Assembly (NCBI GenBank): GCA_020846135.1 | Contig: JADLEK010000034.1 | Span: 1-64,000, forward strand | From: Gammaproteobacteria bacterium | GTDB lineage: Bacteria > Pseudomonadota > Gammaproteobacteria > Competibacterales > Competibacteraceae | DNA: 64,000 nt | Reading direction: 5' to 3' | Part shown: positions 7,499 through 14,502 of the stretch, in pieces | How the letters are laid out: every line of letters begins with the position of its first letter | How positions within the stretch are numbered: the stretch's first letter is position 1 | The notes under the pieces: model-generated | The model's database searches: none | Told to the model about the DNA's origin: nothing | Seen by the model: the letters and a program-made list of their open reading frames with translations, nothing else | Made by a program: the position numbers and the translations under genes

Positions 7499-8671
7499 CA
7501 AGCGATTAGCGGCTGGAAATCCCGAATCGACCGGACTGTTGCCAGACGATGACCGAATCGACGGTCTGACGCCGCCGTAAGGCGCGGGCGCTCGTGGGTC
7601 GACCGGGTAGGGCTGGTAAGCCGGCGCTGGGCGATAAGGAACCTCGCCGTAGGCAGGCTCCTGGCCATAGGCGGGGTAGTCGCCTGGATCATCGGACTGC
7701 GGCGGCGGTGAGCCGGCGGTTGATGCCACCGGCGCTGCGCCTGGCAGCGCGCCGATCGAGACCGGGATGCCGCTCAGTTGCTCAAGCGCCACGTTCAGCG
7801 CCGCCTGATCCACGCCGACCATGTCCGGGCCGGTCTTGGCGATGACCGCCTGCCGGGCTTGTTCCACTGTGACCTTAATTGGGATGTTGTCTTCTTCCAG
7901 CGGCTCATGCGCTTCCAGCAGCAGCGCGCCGTTCAGCCGACCCACCTTGACCGGCTGGTCAACCAGGCGCACCGGCGTCCCCACCGGCACCATCCCGAAC
8001 AGCCGTTCAATATCCTCCGGGTACATCCGCACACAGCCGTGGGTGACCCGCATCCCGATCCCATAGGGTTTGTTGGTGCTGTGAATCAGATAGCCGGGAA
8101 CGCCCAGTCGCATGGCGTAGCGCCCGAGCGGATTATCGGGGCCGCCGGGAATCACGTCCGGCAGGATGTCGCCCTCAGCAGCATGTTCAGCCTTGATGGA
8201 GGCAGGAGGCCGCCACGCTGGATCAACATCCTTGGCGACCACCTTGGTCAAGCCCATCGGGGTTTTCCAGTCCATTCTGCCAATGCTGACCGGATAGGTC
8301 ACCACCGTCCGTTCGTCGTTGACGCTGGCTTTGGGGTAGTAGTAGATCCGCATTTCCGCGATGTTGAGGATGATCCCTTCGCGCGGGGTATTGGGCAGGA
8401 TGTAGCGGGTCGGCAGTACGATAGGCGTACCCTCGCCGGGCGCCCAGCGATCCAGGCCCGGGTTGGCATGGACGATCTCATCGTAACCCAATCCATGCCG
8501 GCGAGCGATATCAACCAGGGTATCGTCCTTGGCGGCGTACATCACCTTGACCTGACCGATCACATCGGTATCCGGGGGCGGCAAGGGATAAACTGCGGCT
8601 TGCGCCGCGCCAGCGGTCAGCCAGCCTAGCAGCAGCAAACCGTGGTTAAGTTTCAAGTTCGGGCGTGGCAT
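7496..8671 (-). CDS. L,D-transpeptidase of the ErfK/YbiS/YcfS type with LysM
   Basis: The 391-residue product has a signal peptide (about 1-25, ending AQA). Next comes a LysM-like module (KDDTLVDIARRHGLGYDEIV) that binds glycan strands, and then a YkuD catalytic domain. The signature is intact: His in YLIHSTNKPYGIG and Cys213 in VTHGCVRMYPEDI. Enzymes of this architecture in E. coli attach Braun lipoprotein to peptidoglycan, and an Lpp-type gene with a terminal Lys faces this gene across a shared terminator. The last 75 residues are Pro/Tyr-rich and low complexity, longer than in E. coli homologues. The end of the frame coincides with the edge of the palindromic element, so insertion may have changed the C-terminus. 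Confidence 0.9.
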   Translation of the reverse strand: MPRPNLKLNHGLLLLGWLTAGAAQAAVYPLPPPDTDVIGQVKVMYAAKDDTLVDIARRHGLGYDEIVHANPGLDRWAPGEGTPIVLPTRYILPNTPREGIILNIAEMRIYYYPKASVNDERTVVTYPVSIGRMDWKTPMGLTKVVAKDVDPAWRPPASIKAEHAAEGDILPDVIPGGPDNPLGRYAMRLGVPGYLIHSTNKPYGIGMRVTHGCVRMYPEDIERLFGMVPVGTPVRLVDQPVKVGRLNGALLLEAHEPLEEDNIPIKVTVEQARQAVIAKTGPDMVGVDQAALNVALEQLSGIPVSIGALPGAAPVASTAGSPPPQSDDPGDYPAYGQEPAYGEVPYRPAPAYQPYPVDPRAPAPYGGVRPSIRSSSGNSPVDSGFPAANRL

Positions 8672-8787
8672 GGCGGCGTCTCTTCTCCGATAGTGGGCGG
8701 CAAAGCCTTGAAAAAATAAGGGTTATGAAGTCCGTTCAACCTATATTGACCCGGTTCGGCGCATTCCGTTGCAACAGCGGCATCCGA

Positions 8788-9345
8788 TCAAATCTTACCG
8801 GCCTGCTGGGCGATAAAGGCGGTCTTGGCCGACAGCTCCAGCGAACAGGTCCACTTGTAGGCGAGATTCAAGCTGTTGGCGCTGGCATAAACGCCGTGGC
8901 CGCGCACCACCGCAATCGGATAGTCCGCCAGAATTTCGGCCACCATGCGCGGCGAGCGGGCTGCATACTGATCATAGGGAATGGTCAACACCGGCACCCG
9001 GCTGAAATAAAGCTGGCCCTCGAAATCCGTCGGCAGAAATTCCTCATTGTCCATGGTCATCGCCACCGAATAGGGACCGTGGCTATGCAGGACGGCGCGG
9101 GTTTCCGGATTAGCCTGATAAATCGCTAGATGCAGGGGGGCGTCCATGGATGCGCCCTTGCCGAGTGCGCCATCCAGGCGGCATTCCACCAGTTCGCCAC
9201 TGCTGAGCGTATCGGCGCAGCACCCGGTGGGGGTGATCCAAAAGCCGTCGCTGTCCCGGATCGAGGCGTTGCCGCTGTGGGAGTCGTTGAGGCCGTACTG
9301 GCGCAGCCAGTGATAATGTCGGACCAGATCGTCTTTGTTGTTCAT
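8788..9345 (-). CDS. Class II aldolase/adducin-family protein
   Basis: The 185-residue protein matches the class II aldolase fold (L-fuculose-phosphate aldolase type), which uses Zn to retain an enolate. The metal-binding histidines are visible in AVLHSHGPYSVA and later in VVRGHGVYA. The early GNASIRDSDGFWITPTG stretch corresponds to the phosphate-binding loop. No sugar kinase, isomerase or methionine-salvage gene is adjacent, so the substrate cannot be inferred. The next gene upstream, cpdA-like, is on the same strand 22 bases away, which permits co-transcription. Confidence 0.85.
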   Translation of the reverse strand: MNNKDDLVRHYHWLRQYGLNDSHSGNASIRDSDGFWITPTGCCADTLSSGELVECRLDGALGKGASMDAPLHLAIYQANPETRAVLHSHGPYSVAMTMDNEEFLPTDFEGQLYFSRVPVLTIPYDQYAARSPRMVAEILADYPIAVVRGHGVYASANSLNLAYKWTCSLELSAKTAFIAQQAGKI

Positions 9346-9367
9346 AAGGTTGGCTTATCCAGAGTGG

Positions 9368-10171
9368 CTATTCCGCCGGAACCCGCCGGGTGAGTCCCAA
9401 CGGTCGAGTCGTTGTTTCAATCCGCTCCACGCCGGTTTCCAGCCGGCCATCAGGATAGAGTTCAAACCAGCGATAGCCGGGCGGCAGATCATCCAGTTGC
9501 GGTTCCGCAGTCTTAGGTTTGAACTGCATACAGGTGGCGGGCGTTCCCAGTAACTGGAGCTTGCCGCGCCGGGCGGAAAATTCGGCGTGAAGGTGGCCCC
9601 AAACCAGCGCCTGCGCCTGGGGATAACGATCCACTACCGCCAACAGCGCCGGACCGTTGCTGACCGTCATGGTGTCGAGCCAGGGCGTGTGACTGGGCAC
9701 CGGGTTGTGGTGGAGACAAACCAGGGTTGGCCGTTCGGGATGCAGTACCAGCGCGGTATCCAGAAACGCCAGTTCGCCATAGGCCAGATGGCCGTTCGGC
9801 GTGCCGGGAACGCTGGAATCCAGCAGCACGATCTGCCAGCCGCCGGCGATGACGCGGCGTTGCCAGCGGACCAGGCCGTGACGCAGGGTCTGCGCCATGC
9901 GGGCAGGAAAATCGTGATTGCCGGGCAGGCAGTAGACCGGGACGCCGATCGGTTCGAGAAATTCGCGCACCCGGTCATAAGCCTCCGGCTCGTCGCCGAC
10001 CAGATCGCCCGTCGCCAGGATAAAATCGGGTTGAGGATGGCGCTCCTGGATACAGGCCAGCACCGCACTGAGACCGGCATCGACATCCACTCCCCACGGC
10101 CGGCTACCGGGGGTGGTCTTGAGATGAAAATCAGTGATGTGGATGACTCGCAAGGGGGCGGCGGTCGGCAT
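9368..10171 (-). CDS. cpdA: CpdA-like metallophosphoesterase (cyclic-nucleotide phosphodiesterase)
   Basis: The 267-residue protein has the full calcineurin-like metal-site set: ITDFHL, ATGDLVGDEPEAY, LPGNHDFP, LVCLHHNP and VWGHLHAEF. The segment GTPATCMQFKP close to the C-terminus is typical of the CpdA group, which hydrolyses 3',5'-cAMP. The length is close to E. coli CpdA (275). The gene precedes the class II aldolase gene on the minus strand, and argA lies 43 bases upstream. Assignment to CpdA is good, but substrate range in this family varies. Confidence 0.85.
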   Translation of the reverse strand: MPTAAPLRVIHITDFHLKTTPGSRPWGVDVDAGLSAVLACIQERHPQPDFILATGDLVGDEPEAYDRVREFLEPIGVPVYCLPGNHDFPARMAQTLRHGLVRWQRRVIAGGWQIVLLDSSVPGTPNGHLAYGELAFLDTALVLHPERPTLVCLHHNPVPSHTPWLDTMTVSNGPALLAVVDRYPQAQALVWGHLHAEFSARRGKLQLLGTPATCMQFKPKTAEPQLDDLPPGYRWFELYPDGRLETGVERIETTTRPLGLTRRVPAE

Positions 10172-10213
10172 GGCGGTTTCTCGCGGGAACGAACAGGCGC
10201 AACAGTCTACAGG

Positions 10214-11527
10214 CTACAGGGTTTTGATAAAAACTTTGGAGCGCCGCCGCCAGTTATACAGCGCCTGTTTTTGCACCGGCAAATCGGCGACCTCGGCAGG
10301 TTCAAAGCCGCGCTCGCGAAACCAGTGGGCGGTGCGGGTCGTCAGCACGAACAGTCGCTGCAAACCCTGACTGCGGGCCTGGCGTTCGAGGAACTGGAGC
10401 AGGGCGTCGGCGCGGCCCCGGTTGCGATAAGCCGGCTGCACCGCCACGCAGGCCAGTTCGCCCAACTGCTCTTCAGAAAATGGATACAGCGCGGCGCAAC
10501 CGATAATGGTTCCGTCGCGCTCCAGCAGGCTGAATCGGTCGATCTCTATTTCCAGCCGTTCCCGTGACCGCCGCACCAAAGTTCCATCCTCCTCTAGCGG
10601 CTGGATCAGCTCCAGCATCCCGCCGATATCGTCAATGGTCGCCGACCGCAGCCCTTCGTAACTATCTGCGGCGACCATGGTTCCTACGCCATCGCGGGTG
10701 AACAACTCCAGCAACAGCGCCCCGTCCAGCCGCCGATTCAGCAGATGAACGCGACGGACGCCAGCCTGACAAGCCCGCAACGCCTGACGCAGATAGCGGG
10801 TGTGATCGTCACTCAGATCGGGAGATTCCGCCAATAACCGTTCGGCATCGCCGGGACCCAGTTCCCGGATCGGTGGTCCGCCGGGATCGCGCAATTCCAG
10901 CCCTTCGCTCAAGACCAGCAGCTTGTCGGCCTGCAAGGCGATCGCGGTAGCGGTGGCCACATCTTCAGCGCTGAGGTTGAAAATTTCCCCGGTCGGCGAA
11001 TAGCCCAGCGGCGACAGTAGCACAATGGCGTCCTGCTCCAGCCACAGCCGGATCGCCCGGTCATCGATCCGGCGCACCTCGCCGGTGAAGCCGTAGTCAA
11101 TACCATCGCGAATGCCCAGTGGGCGGGCGGTGACCATGTTGCCGGACACCACCCGCAACTGTGCGCCGTGCATCGGTGAGTTGGCGATCCCCAGCGATAG
11201 CTGCGCCTCAATGCGAATCCGCGCCCGACCAATGGCCTGTTTGACATAGCGCAAATCCTCGCTGTCAGTCAGCCGCAGGCCATTGACATAACGGAGACTG
11301 CGCCCGGCTTCGCGCAGGCGTTCCTCGACTTGCGGGCGTGCGCCGTGAACCAGAGCCAGGCGAATGCCGAGGCTGTGCAGCAGGGCGAGATCATGAATCA
11401 GGCTGGAAAAGGCGTCGGCTTCAACCGCTTCGCCGCCAAACAGCACGACGAAGGTTTTGCCGCGATGGGCGTTGATGTAGGGACTGGCTTGCCGGAACCA
11501 TTGAACAAAGTGATCGGCATCCATCAT
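10214..11527 (-). CDS. argA: N-acetylglutamate synthase, first step of arginine synthesis
   Basis: The 437-residue enzyme acetylates glutamate with acetyl-CoA in the cytoplasm. Residues 1-280 form the amino-acid-kinase-like domain that usually binds arginine as feedback inhibitor (KTFVVLFGGEAV, LALVHGARPQVEERL). Residues 290-437 form the GNAT domain, with the CoA-binding region at VAVQPAYRNRGRADALL. Length and order match E. coli ArgA (443). The start is placed at the first of two adjacent ATGs (11527), since the longer frame begins with TTG and has no better ribosome site. Confidence 0.95.
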   Translation of the reverse strand: MMDADHFVQWFRQASPYINAHRGKTFVVLFGGEAVEADAFSSLIHDLALLHSLGIRLALVHGARPQVEERLREAGRSLRYVNGLRLTDSEDLRYVKQAIGRARIRIEAQLSLGIANSPMHGAQLRVVSGNMVTARPLGIRDGIDYGFTGEVRRIDDRAIRLWLEQDAIVLLSPLGYSPTGEIFNLSAEDVATATAIALQADKLLVLSEGLELRDPGGPPIRELGPGDAERLLAESPDLSDDHTRYLRQALRACQAGVRRVHLLNRRLDGALLLELFTRDGVGTMVAADSYEGLRSATIDDIGGMLELIQPLEEDGTLVRRSRERLEIEIDRFSLLERDGTIIGCAALYPFSEEQLGELACVAVQPAYRNRGRADALLQFLERQARSQGLQRLFVLTTRTAHWFRERGFEPAEVADLPVQKQALYNWRRRSKVFIKTL

Positions 11528-11598
11528 GGGCGCTCTGCGGAGGATCAAGGGCCGACGATTATGCCAGAGCGGATGTCGGAATGCGGGGCAACAAGGTT

Positions 11599-11681
11599 TT
11601 CGTCATACCCGCGAAAGCGGGTATGACGAACCAGGTGGTTTTCGTTCTGAAAAAGATAAAATCTATCGGGAAACGGTATGA
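11599..11681 (+). repeat. Dispersed palindromic element, copy B
   Basis: A perfect 14-base-pair hairpin (11599-11612 with 11617-11630, loop GAAA) is identical in sequence to the core of copy A at 7421-7456. It is followed by AAGATAAAATCTATCGG and ends in GGTATGA at 11675-11681. A degenerate left terminus, TTATGCC, may lie at 11559-11565. Copy B sits between argA and tRNA-Ser. The rest of the gene-free stretch 11528-11852 holds nothing else that I can identify. Confidence 0.7.
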
Positions 11682-11852
11682 GTTGTGGAATCGCCGCTTC
11701 GAACCACCCTGTCGACTTCGTCGCCACCCCTTGGATTTCCGGCGCTGGCGCCACTATCTCGAACAGTCGCTTGCGCAGAATGGGGTAAACAGCCAAGCCG
11801 GGAAGTGCGGGGGAGATTTGACGGGAAAGGCGGCAACTGGATTTTTGCTGTT

Positions 11853-11940
11853 TGGCGGAGAGGGTGGGATTCGAACCCACGGATCCTTGCGGATCAACGG
11901 TTTTCAAGACCGTCGCAATCGACCACTCTGCCACCTCTCC
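11853..11940 (-). tRNA. tRNA-Ser (anticodon UGA)
   Basis: On the minus strand the sequence starts GGAGAGGTGGCAGAGTGG and ends CCTCTCC, G, CCA. This gives a 7-base-pair acceptor stem, a discriminator G and an encoded CCA end. The anticodon loop reads CTTGAAA, giving anticodon TGA for serine codon UCA. The long variable arm expected of class II tRNA-Ser is present, and the T-loop reads GTTCGAATC. Length is 88 bases with CCA, as in E. coli serT. Confidence 0.96.
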
Positions 11941-12059
11941 AAACAGGAACTGGCTACGGACCGGCTATGTCGCCATACAACAGCACGCACCGTCCTTCGC
12001 AGTTGGTTAAAATGTAGCATGTACACTCATTCTCTCCAAGCGTTCAGGATCATCCGAAC

Positions 12060-13076
12060 ATGCCTTACCGTGTCACGCTTTTGCCTAGCAGCCATGAATT
12101 TTCGGTTGCGGAACATGAGTCGGTGCTAGACGCCGCCCTGCGCGAACGGTGCAGCGTCCTGCCCTACGGTTGTCGTAACGGAACCTGCGGCTCCTGCATG
12201 GCGACGATTCAATCCGGCGAACTGGTCTATCCCGATGGCCGCCCTCCCGGACTCAGCGAACGGGAGCAGGCCGAGGGGAAGGCGCTGCTCTGCCAGGCCC
12301 GGCCCCGTTCTGATCTCGTCATCGTGGCTCGCGAAGTCAAGACTGGGGGCGATCTCATCGTCAAGACCCTGCCGTGCCGGGTCGAACAACGGGAATTATT
12401 GGCCCCCGACGTGATGCGGCTCTTTCTCAAGCTGCCTAATACCGAGCGCCTGCAATTTCTGGCCGGGCAATATGTGGACATCTTGCTGACCGACGGGCGA
12501 CGGCGCAGTTTCTCGCTGGCCAATCCGCCCCATGCCGACGAGTTATTGGAACTGCATATTCGCCACGCGCCCGGCGGTTTTTTCACCGATTATGTCTTCA
12601 ACCGGATGAAAGACAAGGCGCTGCTGCGGTTTCAGGGACCGCTGGGAACCTTCGTGCTGCGCGAAGACTCGCTGCGCCCGATCCTGCTGATCGGCGGTGG
12701 CTCCGGGTTCGCCCCGCTTAAAGGCATGCTGGAACATGCGTTTTATATCGGACTGGATCGGCCTTTGCATTTGTACTGGGGGGCACGGGCCAAAGTGGAT
12801 TTATATCTGGACGAACTGCCGCGCCGCTGGGTGGAAGAGCACCTGAACTTCCGCTACACCCCGGTCTTGTCGGAACCACGCCCGGAGGATCAAGGGTTAG
12901 ACCGGACCGGTTGGGTGCATGAAGCGGTCGCCGCCGACTATCCTGATCTGAGCGGTTATGATGTCTATATGAGTGGCCCGCCGCCGATGATCGCCGCCGC
13001 TAAACCGGTTTTCACCGCGCAGGGCTTGCCGGCGGAACAGTTGTTCTATGATTCCTTCGAGTTTGCGCCGCGTTGA
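12060..13076 (+). CDS. Ferredoxin-domain NAD(P)H:flavin reductase (CDP-glucoseen reductase-like)
   Basis: The 338-residue protein joins three modules. Residues 1-90 are a plant-type 2Fe-2S ferredoxin with the CRNGTCGSC cluster motif and a distant fourth Cys (LLCQARP). Residues 100-200 are an FAD-binding barrel (RRSFSLANPP). Residues 210-338 are the NAD(P)H domain (LIGGGSGFAPLKGML, and DVYMSGPPPMI near the C-terminus). The order and the GPPPMI motif match the family often named CDP-6-deoxy-delta-3,4-glucoseen reductase (AscD-like), also close to phenol hydroxylase reductases. It passes electrons from NAD(P)H to an oxygenase or reductase that is not encoded next to it. The actual partner is unknown. 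Confidence 0.85.
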   Translation: MPYRVTLLPSSHEFSVAEHESVLDAALRERCSVLPYGCRNGTCGSCMATIQSGELVYPDGRPPGLSEREQAEGKALLCQARPRSDLVIVAREVKTGGDLIVKTLPCRVEQRELLAPDVMRLFLKLPNTERLQFLAGQYVDILLTDGRRRSFSLANPPHADELLELHIRHAPGGFFTDYVFNRMKDKALLRFQGPLGTFVLREDSLRPILLIGGGSGFAPLKGMLEHAFYIGLDRPLHLYWGARAKVDLYLDELPRRWVEEHLNFRYTPVLSEPRPEDQGLDRTGWVHEAVAADYPDLSGYDVYMSGPPPMIAAAKPVFTAQGLPAEQLFYDSFEFAPR

Positions 13077-13104
13077 ATTTGCAAATCCAAGTGGAGGTAT
13101 AGCG

Positions 13105-13494
13105 ATGGGAATGCATGTTTGTAATGGCGCTGTACTGATGTGCAGCTTCGGGGTCGCGCCGAGTTCGCTGGTGGTTTTGCCGATCAATATGGTGACGACC
13201 AGCAATATGCCGGCGGCGAACATCATGGATAACAAGCCCATGCTCAACATCCTGCCCTTCGGGATGTGTACCAGTCTGGCTAATCCTACGGTAGCGGCGG
13301 CGACTGCGGCGGCGATGGGCGTATTGACGCCGATGCCCTGCATTCCGGTGACGCCCGCGCCGTGGGCGCCAGGATCGCCGACCGTCATGCTGAGCAATAT
13401 GCCGGCGCTGAATAACACGTCGAAACTGATGTGTACCTGGGGCGGAGTGATCTCGGTCACGGTTCCAGGGCAATTCACCGAACAGATCCCCTGA
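13105..13494 (+). CDS. DUF4280 PAAR-like protein, orphan
   Basis: The 129-residue protein starts at ATG 13105 after TGGAGG. Features of the DUF4280 group are the starting VCNGAVLMCSFG, a NIMDNKPMLNI repeat unit, Cys residues in regular positions and a late WGGVISVTVPGQ. DUF4280 proteins are PAAR-like and usually sit at the tip of contractile injection machines or are tied to their effectors. No VgrG, Hcp, sheath or effector gene lies in this window, so this copy stands alone, 28 bases after the ferredoxin reductase. It could be a spare spike tip supplied from elsewhere in the genome; that is inference. Confidence 0.75.
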   Translation: MGMHVCNGAVLMCSFGVAPSSLVVLPINMVTTSNMPAANIMDNKPMLNILPFGMCTSLANPTVAAATAAAMGVLTPMPCIPVTPAPWAPGSPTVMLSNMPALNNTSKLMCTWGGVISVTVPGQFTEQIP

Positions 13495-13507
13495 GATCGC
13501 CTAAGAA

Positions 13508-13531
13508 CCCCTCTCCTGTATGGGAGAGGGG
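13508..13531 (+). terminator. GC-rich hairpin after the DUF4280 gene
   Basis: A perfect 9-base-pair stem (13508-13516 with 13523-13531) with a 6-base loop lies 13 bases past the stop codon and ahead of a converging pseudogene. It lacks a T-tract, so it may be a weak or factor-assisted terminator. Confidence 0.4.
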
Positions 13532-13588
13532 CAACGGTGAAAGATTCTGACGGTATTCCTGCGTTGGGGCGTGACAACGAGAACCAAT

Positions 13589-14243
13589 TTAGAGGTGGAG
13601 ACTGTTCAAGCCTCGATAACCGCTAAAAATCCCGATGGCCATGAATCCTGCGATTGCCGCATAAATCAACCGGGGCGCCCATTCCGCCAGCGTGTCCCAC
13701 TGCAATTCCAACTGACCATTCCACTGTCGTAACTGGCGGCGGATTACCTGATCCAGCCGACTCGCCTCTTCTCCACTAGCAATAAGGGCGGTCCAATCGC
13801 CCGAAACAGATACTCTCCCGGCCCTATCGTTCCTTGGAATAGCGCCGGAAAAGGTGCGACGAAGAATTACTGGCGGACCGGTGATGCCAGCAACAGAATC
13901 AGCAAGGGAAAGATTTAGTCGGGACTGCATTCGGTTCAATAACACCGAGCGATGGGCGTAATGGGCGCTCAGGCTGGCGAACAGGCTTTCCAGCCGCCCA
14001 CCCACTGCCGCGGATCGTCCGCGTTTCCCATGGCAGCCAGACACCATGGTTTTCCCCGGCTTCCGCGATGCTCATTCCCCGCGCCAGGGCGGCGGCGGTT
14101 TGAGTCAGGGAACGACGCTCTTTCAGCGGCAGATCGTCTCCGATTAGGGTGAACGCCTGCGCTGGTGGAATGCCGGCCCGTTCCAGCGTCGCCAGTTGCG
14201 CGAACAACCGGGAACGGGTATGGGCGCTGAGAGCTGGATTCAT
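13589..14243 (-). pseudogene. Broken type II secretion system F (GspF/PilC-like) gene
   Basis: Two minus-strand frames carry parts of one GspF-type inner-membrane protein. The first (from 14243) gives the N-terminal helical domain: LFAQLATLERAGIPPAQAF, then ALARGMSIAEAGE and GVWLPWETRTIR. The second continues with VGGRLESLFASLSAHYAHR and ends in a normal C-terminus (GEEASRLDQVIRRQ, then LAEWAPRLIYAAIAGFMAI). The switch between frames falls near 13990-14015 and indicates a frameshift. The central hydrophobic segment and second helical repeat are mostly missing, since GspF-like proteins of this kind are clearly longer. No other secretion gene is nearby. The gene looks dead. Confidence 0.75.
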
Positions 14244-14287
14244 GGGATCTTCGAGCGCAAGGGGGTTAGCGAAGCGTAGCGCCCGGG

Positions 14288-14318
14288 CAGTCGCTGAACA
14301 AAGTGGATACCCGCTTTT
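14288..14318 (+). repeat. Fragment of the dispersed palindromic element
   Basis: About 31 bases (CAGTCGCTGAACAAAGTGGA and onward, to CCGCTTTT) match 52281-52311 in the third copy with a few differences and one gap. It borders the GspF pseudogene, so the element may mark a rearrangement point. Confidence 0.45.
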
Positions 14319-14438
14319 TCTTGGGTAGGGAAGATTTTCGCCGCCAAGAGTGAATTAACCGGGGCATCCTACACTCTAAACCGGACCGAAATGCTCCGAT
14401 TTTCTGTTGTTTTATCCAACAAATACGTTGTCATTTTA

Positions 14439-14471
14439 ATACTTTATGGTATCATTGATACCATAAAGTAT
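14439..14471. promoter_or_regulatory. Perfect 33-base palindrome upstream of ldtD-like gene
   Basis: ATACTTTATGGTATCA (14439-14454) is followed by one central T and its exact reverse complement (14456-14471). It lies in an AT-rich stretch 32 bases before the transpeptidase start at 14503. A symmetric site of this size could be an operator bound by a dimeric regulator, or a hairpin in the mRNA leader. No regulator gene is adjacent. Confidence 0.5.
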
Positions 14472-14502
14472 GCCACTCGCCAGCATCAGGTCGGTTATCG
14501 CC

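Noticed and set aside
7778-8629. A 283-codon plus-strand open frame opposite the L,D-transpeptidase
   Set aside because: It mirrors the catalytic gene on the minus strand, which has clear YkuD residues. The frame is Arg/His rich without motifs.
11683-11852. A possible gene between the repeat and tRNA-Ser
   Set aside because: Open frames on both strands are short or run into the tRNA and show no family pattern or ribosome site.
13105-14243. Type VI or type II secretion locus
   Set aside because: Only an orphan PAAR-like protein and a broken GspF-like gene are present. No other component is seen.
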